The notes beneath the pieces were generated by a model that did no database searches, was not told the origin of the DNA, and saw nothing but the letters and a program-made list of their open reading frames with translations. A stretch of DNA of 64,000 nucleotides from Tipula vernalis. Taxonomy: Eukaryota; Arthropoda; Insecta; Diptera; Tipulidae. Within the stretch, counting starts at the first letter, position 1, and every line of letters begins with the position of its first letter. Positions 20,898 through 32,643 of the stretch are shown in pieces. The position numbers and the translations under genes are program-made. Where the stretch lies: assembly GCA_958295665.1 (NCBI GenBank), contig OY282559.1, positions 249,050,764 through 249,114,763 on the forward strand, in the 5' to 3' direction.

Positions 20898-23111
20898 ATG
20901 TCTAAGAGATTGTATGAAAGCGGTGCACAAAAAAGAGCCAAACAAGCTCGAAAAGCAACAGAATTAAGTAGTCTTGTTGGATCACTAGTTAAGCGAAGTG
21001 AAAGTTCATCAAATTCGGCCAACAATTCAATTGAAATGTGTGATTCAAATATTTCTTCCCAACCTATAAACAATAAAGTTGACGAAAATGTTAGTGAACC
21101 TCAAAAGCAGAACGAGAATTTAGACGACATACCAGCTAGCACTAATATTGAAGATATTTTATCTATTGATGATTTTTCAGAAATCAATGATAATGAAGAA
21201 ATACATAGTAGTGCTTTAGCAGTTAAAGCGAAATTTGATATAGCAGACCTTGCAACTTGGCCTGCTGAAATTGACGACAAACTACGGATGTTTTTGATCG
21301 AACAGTCACCAAAGAGCATTAAAAGCAGCCAATTTAAAAGAAAACCAAATGGAAGATGTTCCAGTGACACTTTTTATTTTCGGCAAATGAAAAATAGAGA
21401 AACAGAGTTGAGAAACTGGCTTTTTTATTCAAACTCTACAGGAAACATTATCTGCTTTTGTTGTCGTTTGTTTTCACCATTAAAAATTTTGCTCACTACT
21501 ACTGGATTTTGGGACTATAAACATACAGGAAGACACTTATCTTCACATGAATCATCAAAAGAACATTTTGAATTAGCGTATAAATGGCGAATGCTAGAAT
21601 TTAACATTAAATCCAGAGCTGGAATAGACAATATGAATGAAGATGTTTATCTTAAACACTAAAAACAATATTATTTTAAGCGAACGTAATTTAGCTTTTA
21701 GAGGAAGCAATGAAAAATTTTTTGAACCAAATAATGGTAACTTTTTGGGAGTAATTGAGTTACTCTCTGATTTTGTTCCAGAAATGAAGAGCCATTTGGA
21801 ATCAATAAATGATTGTGACAAAAAAAAGATTATTTAAGACGAAATTATTTTACAATTAGCATCAAAGGTTTTAAGTAGTATAGTAAATATTATTAAATCA
21901 TCAAAATATTTTTCCATAATGATAGATTCCACACCAGATTTTCGAAAAAAGGACCAATTATCCATAATTATTCGGTATGTAAAGATAACATCCCAAAAGC
22001 CAAGTATCGTAGAAAGTTTTTTAAGCTTTGTAAATGTTTTGTCTTCAACTGGGGAAAATTTAGCAAACGTCCTTATTAAGGAATTAGAGGTATTAGGCAT
22101 CAATATTGCTGACTGCCGTGGTCAGTCATACGACAATACCAGCAATATGAAAGGAGAATATAAGGGAGTGAAAAGCCGAATTTTGGAAATCAACAGCAGA
22201 GCATGCTGTACTCCTTGTGGTGGACACAACATCAATTTAGTGATAGGAGATAGTGTTAAAAACGCTATTAAAAGCCAGAATTATTTTACAACAATAAATA
22301 ATTTATATAAAATGTTTACTGCATCAACCAAGCGATGGGCTATTCAGACGAAATATTTAAAAATAAATTTAAAACCACCTAGCGATACTCGTTGGGAATA
22401 TCGATTGAAAAGTGTAAAAGCTGTTAAATACCAGTTAACCGAAATTATTCTTGCTCTAGATGAACTTAAAATTACCCACCTAGACTGTAAAGCTCTTGAT
22501 GAATCACTAAAACAACAAATAAACAATTATGAGTTTGTTGTATTGACAACAATTTGGTATCATTTGTTATCAAAACTTCATATTTTAAGCCAATTATTAC
22601 AGCAAAAAGATATGACATTAAATGTTTCATTAAGTCACACAAGGGCCACGTTATTATCACTTGAAGATTTTAAAAACAATTTCGACAGCATTTTAAAAGA
22701 ATCAACTGAAATATCGGAAAAAATAAATATCATGCCAAATTTCAATGTTCCACGTTCCTATAATAAACCGTCTACAACAAGCAGTTCATTTCGTCTTCCT
22801 GACCCTGAACCAACCGCACCTTGTTTACCAAAACATAGAACACGAAAACCGAAAAGGTTGGCAGACTACTGTTATTATACTGAGAGTGAAAAAAATAATA
22901 ATGATAAAGATGACGAAATTGTTGATGCAATTGGAACAGGTGTTAGTCATGAAACTGAACAAATTATGGAATGCTGTGATGATATCAACATTTGTGAGTT
23001 AACGCTCGAAACAGAAGTTGAGGCAGAGTGTAACCATCTGGCTTCTGAAGAGAAATTTAAAACATTATATTTTGATAAATTAATCAACGTAATGAGAGAT
23101 TCATTTCAAGA
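20898..23111 (+). pseudogene. hAT transposase (ZMYM/DUF4371-like), N-terminal and catalytic part
   Basis: The ATG at 20898 starts MSKRLYESGAQKRAKQARK, the familiar basic start of this hAT group. A TTF-type zinc finger follows (around residues 159-235; NWLFYSNSTGNIICFCCRLF). A frameshift with apparent loss lies near 21650. A nonsense TAA interrupts at 21835-21837. The catalytic region (from 21838) has YFSIMIDSTPDFRKKDQLSI, CRGQSYDNTSNMKGEYKGVK and PSDTRWEYRLKS. The frame is cut after SFQER by BEL-1 at 23116 and resumes at 38474. It is dead from the frameshift, the stop and the insertion. Confidence 0.92.
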
Positions 23112-23115
23112 ACGA
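23111..23115. repeat. BEL-1 target-site duplication, left copy
   Basis: AACGA precedes the LTR here and follows the other LTR at 38469-38473, an exact 5-bp match as usual for BEL/Pao. Confidence 0.88.
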
Positions 23116-23722
23116 TGAAAATTTTCGCAAATTAATTTTAATGTTCACAATAAAAAAAAGGCAAATAAAAATCTTAAATTTATATAGTTCAATTTATTTT
23201 GTAAAAGTAAGAAATTTCGCTAACTCACGTATTAAATTATTTAAATCGCCTTTTCTCCAAAATCGCTTTATATTTCTTATATCGCCTTTGATAGATCTTG
23301 ATCGCTCGAAAGTCGCAGGAAAAGAGAACGATTTTTAAATATTTCGCAGACTCATTCGCGGAATTTTGGGTTGCCCTTGGTTAACAAAATACAACCACTA
23401 AATTAGGCGCTACTTTAACTAAATTCAAATTATTTAATTAATGCACTTTACTGAATCGAGCGCATTCTGTTACGTGACACAAAAGCTAACGCTTTAATCT
23501 ATTAGAAAATAATTATTGTGAAAGACAGAGAATTTACAAACAGGCATCATAAATGCTACTGTCATTGAATTGGTAAACAAAAAATATATAATTTTTGATA
23601 ACCAATAGAAAATTGACAATGTTTTTGCGAAATTACTCTTTTACAAGATAAGTATATGATTTTATATAATTTTAATTTGTTATTACTTAATAATTTTTAT
23701 TTTTATGTTGACATCTTTACCA
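23116..23722 (-). repeat. BEL-1 3' LTR (element on minus strand)
   Basis: 607 bp, in plus orientation TGAAAATTTTCGC to CATCTTTACCA. The partner LTR is 29270-29299 joined to 37883-38468. The two differ by scattered substitutions and small indels (for example near 23265 and 23370), clearly more than the BEL-2 pair. Small open frames inside it are chance. Confidence 0.9.
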
Positions 23723-23734
23723 TACTCCCGCCTG
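23723..23734 (-). promoter_or_regulatory. BEL-1 polypurine tract
   Basis: On the minus strand CAGGCGGGAGTA directly abuts the 3' LTR. BEL-2 has the same GGCGGGAGTA at its own LTR junction. It would prime plus-strand DNA synthesis. Confidence 0.8.
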
Positions 23735-23768
23735 TTGACGAATATAATTGTGTTTTCGTCAACAATAA

Positions 23769-24329
23769 TTACTCCAGTGGAAGTTTACAAATTTTGGACA
23801 CAGGTCGTTTCAGTATGTTGGTCGCTGTCTTTACGGTGACGACTCTAATTAATCCTTCTGCACCTGGATGACTTTCAAGGATTCTACCCATCAACCACTT
23901 GCATGAAGGCAGGTTGTCTTCTTTAATTAATACCAAATCGCCGATTTTAATATTTTCTACGCTGTTTTTCCATTTGTGCCTTTGTTGTAGATTATTGAGA
24001 TATTCCTGGTGAAATCGCTTCCAGAAACTTTGTGCTCTATGTTCAACTTGTTGCCGTCTAGATAAACGGGACGTAGCGATGTCTCCTAGATCATTCTCAG
24101 GTACGGATGATAAAAATGATCCCGTCAAGAAATGGGCCGGTGTTAATGCATCAAACGACTCGTCATCTTCCGATATAACGCAAAGTGGTCGTGAGTTTAA
24201 TATTCCCTCGATTTGACACAATAACGTACTCACTTCTTCGAAGGTAAGATGACAGTTACCAGTAACTCGATTTAGGTGGGTTTTAACTGACTTCACCGCG
24301 GATTCCCACAAACCACCGAATGATGCCAA
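23769..24329 (-). pseudogene. BEL-1 integrase, C-terminal part
   Basis: This frame contains FGGLWESAVKSVKTHLNRV, with the catalytic Glu of the integrase core. ALTPAHFLTGS and the BEL-type C-terminal domain follow (RRQQVEHRAQSFWKRFHQEY, KIGDLVLIKEDNLPSCKWLM). It ends VSKICKLPLE and stop. It overlaps the upstream frame out of phase, so a frameshift near 24310 separates it from the rest of the integrase. Confidence 0.9.
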
Positions 24330-26188
24330 GTTATGTCATTATGAGCGCAAAATTCTTTAATAACGGAATCATTAATCTTAGAACTAGTAAATTTATATAC
24401 CTCTTTCAGTCTTCTATTGGCTCCAACAAAATTCGTGCCATTATCCGAGTATATCTTGCTTGGAGCGTTTCTTCTTGCCGAGAATCTTTTCAATACTGCG
24501 ATGAATGCATCCGTGGTTAGCTCCGTGACCGCTTCTATATGTATCGCCTTGGTGATCATACATACGAATATTGAAATGTATCCTTTGACTAGTTTTGCCC
24601 CACGACCTCTTTTGCTGGCTAAAACGATGGGTCCAGCATAATCTATTCCACAGTTAGCAAATGGCCGTGCTGGAGTTACTCGGACCGAAGGTAAGTCGCC
24701 CATAAGCTGTTTGGTAGTTTTCGCTCGATTTCTGAAGCACTGGATACATTTTCGAACTATATTGCGCACAGCTGCCCTGCCTTTTACGATCCAATAGGTT
24801 TGCCGTATAAGATGGAACGTATGGATTGGACCTGGATGGAGGTATTTTAAATGGAAGGATGAAATTATCATTCTGCTTACGATGTGGGAATTAGGCAGAA
24901 TGATGTGATGTTTGTAGTCGTACATATTTATTGAGTTGCTTAGTCTGCCGCCGATACGTAATAAACCATCAGCATCTAAAAACGGTGTGAGTAATGATAG
25001 CGGATGGTGTCTGGGTATCGTCTGTTTTTTGGCGATCATCAGAATTTCTCTAGCGTACTCTTTATGCTGTACCCATCTGATAAGGCCTTTTGGGGCTGAA
25101 GACATTTCATTCAAAGTTATTCCATTACTTTGACGTGTTCCCTTCTTCTTTCTCGCATTTGCAATAAATATGTGAACGAAACTTAAAATTCTTATAGCTT
25201 TATTGAAGCAAAACGTATAACTCAATACTGTCTCGTATATTTCATTGTCTTTTTGATGTAGTTGTGTGTGGACATATGATATCGACTGTTTCTGCTTCAG
25301 TTCGCAAATTGTATCGCCATAAAACATGTCATTTTTCGCAATTGGCCATAACTGTTCTGACTGAATTAACCACGATGGTCCATGCCACCACTGACTTAGT
25401 GACAAGAGCTTTGATGGCAGTATTCCCCGTGAAGCATAGTCAGCTGGATTATTTTGGGATTTGATGTGATTCCTAGGCGACAACTGTTGAACTTGAGAAA
25501 CGCGATTGGATACAAAAGTTTTCCATTTGGTTGGATGAGCGGATAACCATGCCAAGACAATATTCGAGTCTGTCCAACCGTATACAGGAATGTCTTTCGG
25601 TAGAGTTTTCTTAACTTCTACTATCAATTTGGACAGCAGATGTGCACCACATAATTCCAATCGAGGTAACGAAACTTGTTTTATCGGTGCCACTTTGGTT
25701 TTTGATGCTATGAGTTCCGCTTGCATTTCTCCTTTCTCGTTTTTAAATCGACTATAAATCACAGCTGCATAAGCCCGTTCGCTGGCATCACAAAACCCAT
25801 GAATCTGCATTTCGTTTCCCTTGGCGTATCGCGACATTTTGAGCTGCTCCAAAAGGGGAAGTTCGTCCCTTAATTGTCTCCACAAAATTGCTATATCATT
25901 GGGTAGCTCTTCGTCCCAGTCTAATTTACTTAGCCATAATTGCTGATACAGGATTTTGGCTATTATGATGGATGGTGATAGAAGTCCTAGGGGATCAAAA
26001 ATCTTCGACGCATTTGATATTAACGTACGCTTTGTCGGTGTTATTTCTTTTGGCAGGTTTATCTTGAACGATAATGAATCATCTTTCGAATTCCATTGAA
26101 GGCCTAAGGTTTTGGTAGATGAATTCGTTTCTTCAATGGGAACCATTGCTTTGTAATCTTCGTTTGTTTGGTCCCTCAACTCATGCAC
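24293..26188 (-). pseudogene. BEL-1 pol: RT end, RNase H and integrase
   Basis: From the minus strand: the RT thumb/connection region (SKIFDPLGLLSPSIIIAKIL), then RNase H (IHGFCDASERAYAAVIYSRF, PRLELCGAHLL, YGWTDSNIVLAWL, NNPADYASRGI). The integrase zinc region follows (YLHPGPIHTFHL, CIQCFRNR), with core motifs FANCGIDYAGPI and KIYSDNGTNFVGA. Within this frame the motifs look intact. A TGA near 26193-26195 separates it from the upstream RT, and a frameshift ends it inside the integrase core. Confidence 0.92.
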
Positions 26189-26824
26189 ATTTCATTGCCA
26201 TTTCCGCAAATTGAATCCTCTTTGTTTTAAAACGTATTCTAATTTTTCTTTGAGATGTCGGGCTTCTTTGACGGTATTCGCGCCAGAGGTAATCATCTAT
26301 ATAAAAATTATAGAAAATTTCATCAGCAATTAGTGGATATATTCTTCTTGGAAATCAAACGCAGTTTGCTGTAGAGATCGTGTTGCTAATAATGCTGAGC
26401 TAGTCATTCCAAATGTTACAGTGGTTAATTTATATGATTTCAAAGGTTCATTTTCATTTTCTCGCCACAGCATTTGCTGATATTTGTGATTATCTTCAGA
26501 TACCATAACTTGCCTGTACATTTTTTCTATGTCCGCCGTCATCGCAATTCTATTGTATCGGAATTTCAATAATATAGTCCACAGGGTTAGTTGTATGGTT
26601 GGACCGACCATAATTATGTCATTTATGGAATTGCCGTTGGTAGTCTGGCAGGAACCATCGAACACAACGCGCAATTTTGTAGTGGTACTTTTCTCCTTTG
26701 CAACGGCGTTGTGTGGCAAATAATAATTGTTCTCCACTGGAGATGTTGTAGTGTCTCTGGGAATCTCACATAAATGTCCTAATGTCATGTTTTCCCGCAT
26801 AATCTTTACATATTTCGATTTCAA
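26189..26824 (-). pseudogene. BEL-1 reverse transcriptase fingers and palm, broken
   Basis: The frame follows an in-frame TAA that ends gag-protease at 26840. It reads YYLPHNAVAKEKSTTTKLRV, MTADIEKMYRQVMVSED (first catalytic Asp) and TTVTFGMTSSALLATRSLQQ. A short frameshift near 26335 precedes the YIDDYL box at about 26300-26285. A second frameshift follows within the next codons, and a TGA comes before the downstream frame. The catalytic residues survive but the frame is broken at least three times. Confidence 0.88.
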
Positions 26825-26839
26825 TTTAGGTTCGCGTTT

Positions 26840-28915
26840 TTATTTATTTTCTAAGTTGAAGAATCGTTTTTTCGCAATGTTTACTGAATTTCCTGTGTTC
26901 GATTCTTTGAGCGGTAGTTTCACAATATATCTGCCAGAACTATGTCGTACTAAATTTCGTTTGAAGTGTTCCTCACATTCACTTTCCTCTTTGGAGAATG
27001 GATTGCAGCTAGGAAGTTCCTCCATTTCCCAAAATTTTCGGACTGTCTCATCAACATTTAGAAAAACATGGAAGTTAAAGCTTGTGTCTGGATTTTGTGT
27101 TTTCTTGGCTTCACCTGCTATTATCCAGCCGAACATGGAATTTTGTGCCGTTAAATCATCTTCTAAATTTTCTAGACAACCTTCACGTAGTATCTTGAAG
27201 AAATGATCTGCTCCAATGATAATATCGACCATTCCAGGTTTATTGAAGTGCGGATCTGCCAATTGTAACCCTTTAATTTTCACAAAATTAGAAGTATTTA
27301 TTTCACAAGAAGGTAACGAGTTTGTTAATTTTGAAAGAATTAAAACATCTAGGGTTAGCGCTTCTACATTTGAATATAAGGACACTGCCTTAATTGTTAT
27401 TGAACCTCTGGTCGTTTCAGTGCAAGGTGTAAGACCTTTTATCACAATTTTTGCATTCTTCCGAGGCAATGCCAGTCTTTGAGCACACGATTCAGACATG
27501 AAGGACGCCTGCGCTCCAGAATCCAATAATACCCGGCATCGCTGGAATTGATTTGAAGAGTCTAACACCCTAATAACAGCTGTCGGCAACAGCGCAGCAA
27601 ACCTCTTAGTAGATGTGACATGTGCATGGGCGACATCTAAAGATTCTGCATTTGCCTCTGGTTTCTTTGAAGAAGTTGGAACGATTTCCGTGCATAAAGT
27701 AGTGTTCTCTGGAGTTTTTCGAGCATCTTGATGTAAAGTTATGTGATGTTTCGCTCGACATATGCCACATCTAAATTTCGAACGACAAGCTTGCGATAGA
27801 TGATTTTTAAACAGGCATATGAAACACAGTTTATTATCGGCTACGAAATTTCTCCTGTCGTTTATCGAAAGGCACAGAAAATCTTCACAATTGCGTAGAT
27901 AGTGGTTTTGACCGCATTTCAGACAACTTATTGATTGGGTATCTGCATGTATCACTTTGAGGTTGGGAGACGCTACTTGCCGATAGGTACTACGCTTTGT
28001 AATTTCACAACTTTCCAAAGTATCACTTTGTTTTTCTAGAAAGTTGAAAAACTCTGAGATGGTTGGGAATTCGATTCCGAAGCTGTGTTGGGCCCAATCG
28101 TGTTTGGTGGTTTGATCAAGCTTGTTAACTAGGATGTGGATCAACCATGGGTCGCGTAACTCCGCCTTGTCACCCAAGACCTTAAGCCCTCGTAACACTT
28201 CATCAGATACATCACGCATATGGTGAAGAGACTTTGCTGAAGCCTGAGTAATTGATGGTTGGTCCATAAATTGTTTCAACAGCATTTTTGTCACCTGCTT
28301 CTTTTTGTCGTAGCGATTCTTGATTATTTCCCACGCCTCATCGTAATTTGCTTCGGTAATGTAAATGTGGCGCACCAATGCGGCTGCTTCACCTTTCAAC
28401 AGTCCTTTAAGATATTGAAATTTGTGTACTTTCGAAATCTTGGGATTGCTGTTAATAGAAGCTTCAAATAAATCGCGGAAAGAAGTAAATTCAGAATAAG
28501 TCCCGAAAAAGAACGGAAAATTCACACGTGGTAATCGGACATCGCTCTCTCCTTTATTGTTCAAATTAGCTATTTCGTTTAAAAACGATGTTTGATTGGT
28601 TACAAGTTGTTGAAAGCTGGTATCGAACTCATCGTGTTGTTCTTTTCTTGTAAACCTTAACTCTACTTGCTTAAGTTTGCCTTTTGTCTCAAAATATTTA
28701 GTTTCAACAATATCTTGAAGCGCGATGATCTCGGCACTATCCTTGTAATTTTTTTCAGCTTCCTTATAATCATTCCACTCTTGGTCCAAAAGCGTTATTT
28801 TACCTTTAATCCGCTCTATTGTTTCGTGGGATAGGTCACCTTTGGCGAATGTTTCAATCTGTGAAATACGGTTGATTTTGCGTTGCAATGAGTGCGCATC
28901 ACGACCATCCGCCAT
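26840..28915 (-). pseudogene. BEL-1 gag and aspartic protease
   Basis: The ATG at 28915 starts a 691-residue frame. The gag domain typical of BEL/Pao (DUF1759-like) begins around residue 125 (LPRVNFPFFFGTYSEFTSFR). Knuckles follow: CLKCGQNHYLRNC, CFICLFKNHLSQAC and CGICRAKHHITLH. The retropepsin-like segment begins around residue 460 (CRVLLDSGAQASFM, with the D-S-G active site). The frame ends at an in-frame TAA (26840-26842), while homology continues in the same frame into RT, so this is a nonsense change rather than a shift. Confidence 0.9.
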
Positions 28916-29251
28916 TACGAATTTGGGATTTAAGTAATAAAGTCACAATAAATATCCGTCCACACCTCAAATAATGGAAAACTTAAAATATCGGTCTATT
29001 GTTCTAATCACTTGCACAATCACTATTTATTATTTATTTATTCTTTTTATTTTATTTTATTATATCTAAAGTTTATATATTTAATTCTAAGTTTATTTAA
29101 TTTCAGTTAATTGATTGAATATTTGATATTAAATTGTCCACTTCACTTAAATAATTGAATTCAATGTTTATTATATATTATTTTTAGTAAAAGTGTTTAT
29201 GTAGGCAAAAGTTCAAACAAAATAACTATTAATATTACGGATGCCAGCTAC
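28916..29251 (-). other. BEL-1 5' leader
   Basis: Untranslated leader between the primer site and the gag ATG, AT-rich, with no further motif seen. Confidence 0.7.
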
Positions 29252-29269
29252 ATCCGGCTCGAAGGACCA
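29252..29269 (-). promoter_or_regulatory. BEL-1 primer binding site (tRNA-Tyr)
   Basis: On the minus strand TGGTCCTTCGAGCCGGAT follows the LTR directly. Its complement matches the 3' end of insect tRNA-Tyr plus CCA, from memory of that tRNA. BEL-2 has the identical 18 bases. Confidence 0.82.
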
Positions 29270-29299
29270 TGAAAATTTTCGCAAATTAATTTTAATGTT
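29270..29299 (-). repeat. BEL-1 5' LTR, first fragment
   Basis: These 30 bases equal 23116-23145. The LTR is cut here by BEL-2 and resumes at 37883. The last five bases (29295-29299, ATGTT) are one copy of the BEL-2 target-site duplication. Confidence 0.9.
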
Positions 29300-29571
29300 T
29301 GTTGAATCACGGATCAACAGGTTTTAAAATTATGTTATCTCAAAATGCTCAATATGCATTTTGTATTAAACTTATCTTTTTATATTTAAAATTATATTAA
29401 TGTGTACATGTTTCATGTTACCTCAAAATGCTCAATATGCATTTTGTATATAAATTATATTTTTTTTTGCACTTTTTGATAATGTGAGAAAATTAGTATA
29501 TGTTATGTATATATTCTGTACATACATAACATATAGAATGTAGAATGTAGTGTAGAATGTATCACATTTTG

Positions 29572-29579
29572 TATAAATA
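29572..29579 (+). promoter_or_regulatory. TATA box of the BEL-2 5' LTR
   Basis: TATAAATA followed by GCACGG. The same box lies at 37727-37734 in the 3' LTR. The position before AATAAA suits an LTR promoter. Start site not determined. Confidence 0.6.
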
Positions 29580-29595
29580 GCACGGAATATGGTAA

Positions 29596-29601
29596 AATAA
29601 A
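29596..29601 (+). terminator. Polyadenylation signal in the BEL-2 LTR
   Basis: AATAAA in the LTR, repeated at 37751-37756 in the 3' LTR where it would act on the genomic transcript. Confidence 0.5.
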
Positions 29602-29722
29602 GCAGAATTAAAACGAACGTTAAACTAGTTTAATTAAAAGTTCTCTCGAGTATTCGCTTGGCCCTTTCCTGGTAACCAGGCTAATACTCCCACAAATTCA
29701 AAGCAGAGGCTTGAGTTTTTCA

Positions 29723-29740
29723 TGGTCCTTCGAGCCGGAT
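29723..29740 (+). promoter_or_regulatory. BEL-2 primer binding site (tRNA-Tyr)
   Basis: TGGTCCTTCGAGCCGGAT starts immediately after the 5' LTR. It is identical to the BEL-1 site and complementary to the 3' end of tRNA-Tyr. Confidence 0.85.
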
Positions 29741-30036
29741 GCGCTACAAAGAGCGTATTCCGCAATCAGCAAGTCCGAAGCCAGTCAACAACAATCGGAT
29801 ATTCAGTGCCATCTTTACCACAAGAGGAGCCAAATTCCGAGGCTAGTAAAACAACAAGTCGGACAAGCAGGTATTGACGTCGTTCCAGACGAACCATCTG
29901 CAAATTAATAAGCGCTACACAGAGCGCATTTCCCGAGCCGATAACAATAATCGGGAAAGACTGCGGCTGACGTCGTTCCAGACGTAACGGCAGCAAAAAT
30001 TTGATACGCCACAACCAGCGTAAATTAATTAACAAC
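29741..30036 (+). other. BEL-2 5' leader with internal repeats
   Basis: The untranslated leader repeats GCGCTACA..GAGCGCATT-type words (about 29741 and 29911) and GACGTCGTTCCAGACG (about 29876 and 29969). Packaging or translational signals are possible but not demonstrable. AACAACATGG gives the gag start a good context. Confidence 0.7.
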
Positions 30037-32643
30037 ATGGAGAGCAAACTACGGCTGCAGGCAAAAATTGCCGAAGAAATAACAACGTTGCAGAGAAATT
30101 ATGGCAAAGATAGTTTATCCCACAAAACTAAGTCGTACTTGGAATCGCGGATAGCAAAGGTAAAGGCTTTATACGTGAAGTATTTAGCAGGCGACGAAGA
30201 AATTCGTGCTGCAGAGCCACCGCTAGATTCAAGTCATCCATACCTCAAAAAGAGGAAAGAAGTTTCGGAGAATTACGAGATTCTGATAGCTGACATGCGC
30301 CAACGGTTAAACGCCGGACCTCCATTAACACCAACAATATCGACGGCGGATATTTCACAACTTCAGCAATTCGATATCAGCGGATATGACGAGTTTGTGG
30401 TTATGCCACCCGATATCCCGGGTTTCGGTCCAAAAACCCATGCTCCGTCAAACAACAACGAGGGGGCAGAGCCGAAGCAAAGTGAAAGCGATGAACCCCA
30501 ACAACATTCATCGCTACATGGCAACGAGCGAGACACATCTGATGTACATGGCATCAGGCAGTTGCTAAAAAAACAGGACGTGCTAATGCGTCAATTGTAC
30601 AAAAAAATCGGGTCAATTGATTACGCCTTAGAAATGGGAGAAGTTACAAAGGAATATGTGCAACTAAAGGTTCATCAGTTGCAAAAGGGAGTAGACCAAA
30701 TTGATGAGCTGCACACTACTATCATGGTGGAGTCAGAGGAAGAACATCGGACAGATAATTATTTCATAAACAACTACCATGACACCTTGCAGGATAAAGT
30801 GGAAACAACAATTATTCGACTGCAGCAAGCTCAGATTGAGGCAAAAGAAGTTTCAACAGGTTGTACCAAGCTCCCAAAAGTGGAAATTCCCACTTTTTCC
30901 GGAGATTATGAGCAGTGGAGTTCATTCAACGACATTTTTACCGAAGTTATTCATAGGAATAAGAAAATTTCCGATACGGAGAAAATGACGTACCTAAAAT
31001 CTCACGTTCAGAAGAGTGCGGCCCAGCTGATCCGTTACCTATCAACAACGGGTGAGAATTACAGAGCGGCCTGGGACTTGCTTCAGGCAAGATTTGAAAA
31101 TCCAAGATTATTGGCGAGCAAGTATTTCAACACATTGTTGTCATTACCAACCATACAAGTAGCCACTGCCGGGGCAATTCGTAACCATCACGATACTGCA
31201 AAGGAGATGTTGCACAATATAGAACGACTACAAATGTCCATCCCATTTGAGTCATTTGTGGCATTTATATTGCTAAAGAAGTTAGATCCCGATACCGCTA
31301 GGCTGTATGAAACAACATTAGCCAAACCTCGAGAAGTTCCAAACATAAAAGAATACTTCAATTTTATGGAGAGAAGATTCCAGTCTTTGGAAACCATGGG
31401 GAGCGCCAAACCAACAACGGTAAGAGCACCTCCACTGACCATGCCACCATTAAATAGAGTGGTTGCAGCGACGTCCATCAACAAATGTCTGGTCAAACCT
31501 TGCAGAGAAAATCACAGGCTGGATCAATGCAGCCAATTCAGGGAAATGTCGACACTGGATAGAGCAAGGTTGATAAATGAGTCCGGCCGTTGTGTTCGTT
31601 GCCTCTCCCAAGCTCATAAGAGAGGTGATTGTAGAGCGGCAGTATGTATTGCCTGCAAGGGGCAACATCACACCCTTCTGCATTGCAACAACGGCGCTAC
31701 AACGAGCATGAGCACAGCTAAGACTTTCCTGGTCAACCATCAAGGACCTGTGCTATTACCAACTGCACTAATTAAAGCAACAACTAGCAATGGGCAGATC
31801 ATCTTGTTAAGGGCCTTGATAGATTCTGGATCTCAAGCCACTTTAATATCATCAAAGGCTGCCAACCTATTGAATATTAGAAGACAAAAAACCCACGTCA
31901 ACATTTCGGGGATAGGCGGAAATAATGCTGGCATATGTCGGCAGACTATCAACGTCGAGATAGCACCAAGATTCTTTGGAGGTTTTCGTTTGAATATCGA
32001 TGCCTTAATATTTGATAAACTGGCGCAACAGCTTCCTGAGACCAACATCAATGTCGACAAATGGAAGCATCTCCACAACATACAGTTAGCGGATCCACAA
32101 TACAATATGTCACAACCCATTGACCTGGTAATTGGTGCGGACTATTACCCATTATTAGTAACCAACGATATCCTGAAGGGAGAACGCCATGAACCCATGG
32201 CTCAACGTACGGAATTTGGGTGGACCATTATTGGCAACTTAGGAGCCCTTGCAGACCAAACAATAACAAGCATGGTGACTACCAAGACGATTGAGGAACA
32301 ACTAAAATTATTCATCGAAAACGACAATATTCCAGAGGAAAGGAGCCGCACTGAGGAAGAAATCAAGATTGAGTCACATTTTGAGTCAACTGTAGAGCAC
32401 TGCCCCGATGGAAGATACATGGTGAGGATTCCATTTAAGACAAATAATATCAACTTGGGCGAGTCAAGACGAACAGCGGTAGCCAGATTATTACAGCTCG
32501 AAAGAAAGTTCGACAAGGATGCATCTTTCAAGCAGAATTATCATCAGTTCATGCAAGAATACATTGACCTAAAACATATGAAGATAATCGACACAGAGTC
32601 TGAACGCTTGAAAGCTATTATATACCACATCATGGCATTATAA
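30037..32643 (+). pseudogene. BEL-2 gag, protease and start of RT
   Basis: The ATG at 30037 opens an 868-residue frame. A coiled-coil-rich N-terminus precedes the BEL gag domain from about residue 279 (LPKVEIPTFSGDYEQWSSFN). Knuckles follow: CLVKPCRENHRLDQC and CVRCLSQAHKRGDC. The protease has ALIDSGSQATLIS with the catalytic Asp near residue 596, then IDLVIGADYY. The frame ends at 32643, just where RT begins, because of a one-base shift near 32615 next to an AAA. The gag and protease parts are intact. In a working element this would be one polyprotein with the next frames. Confidence 0.93.

Larger units (their letters stand above)
29300..29722 (+). repeat. BEL-2 5' LTR
   Basis: 423 bp from TGTTGAATCACGG to GAGTTTTTCA. 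It matches the 3' LTR with about two substitutions and one T-run difference. It carries an extra 83 bp in which CTCAAAATGCTCAATATGCA occurs twice (near 29339 and 29422). A TATAAATA box lies at 29572-29579, AATAAA at 29596-29601, and a hairpin (TATGTTATGTA / TACATAACATA) upstream of the TATA box. Confidence 0.93.

Noticed and set aside
23141..23338. Two similar small frames at 23141-23338 and 37866-38150, suggestive of a conserved gene pair
   Set aside because: They lie at matching positions in the two BEL-1 LTR copies; the similarity is LTR identity, not a gene family.
26840..26842. In-frame TAA between BEL-1 protease and RT as programmed stop readthrough
   Set aside because: BEL/Pao elements normally use one continuous frame, and BEL-1 has several other stops and shifts, so a simple nonsense mutation is more likely.
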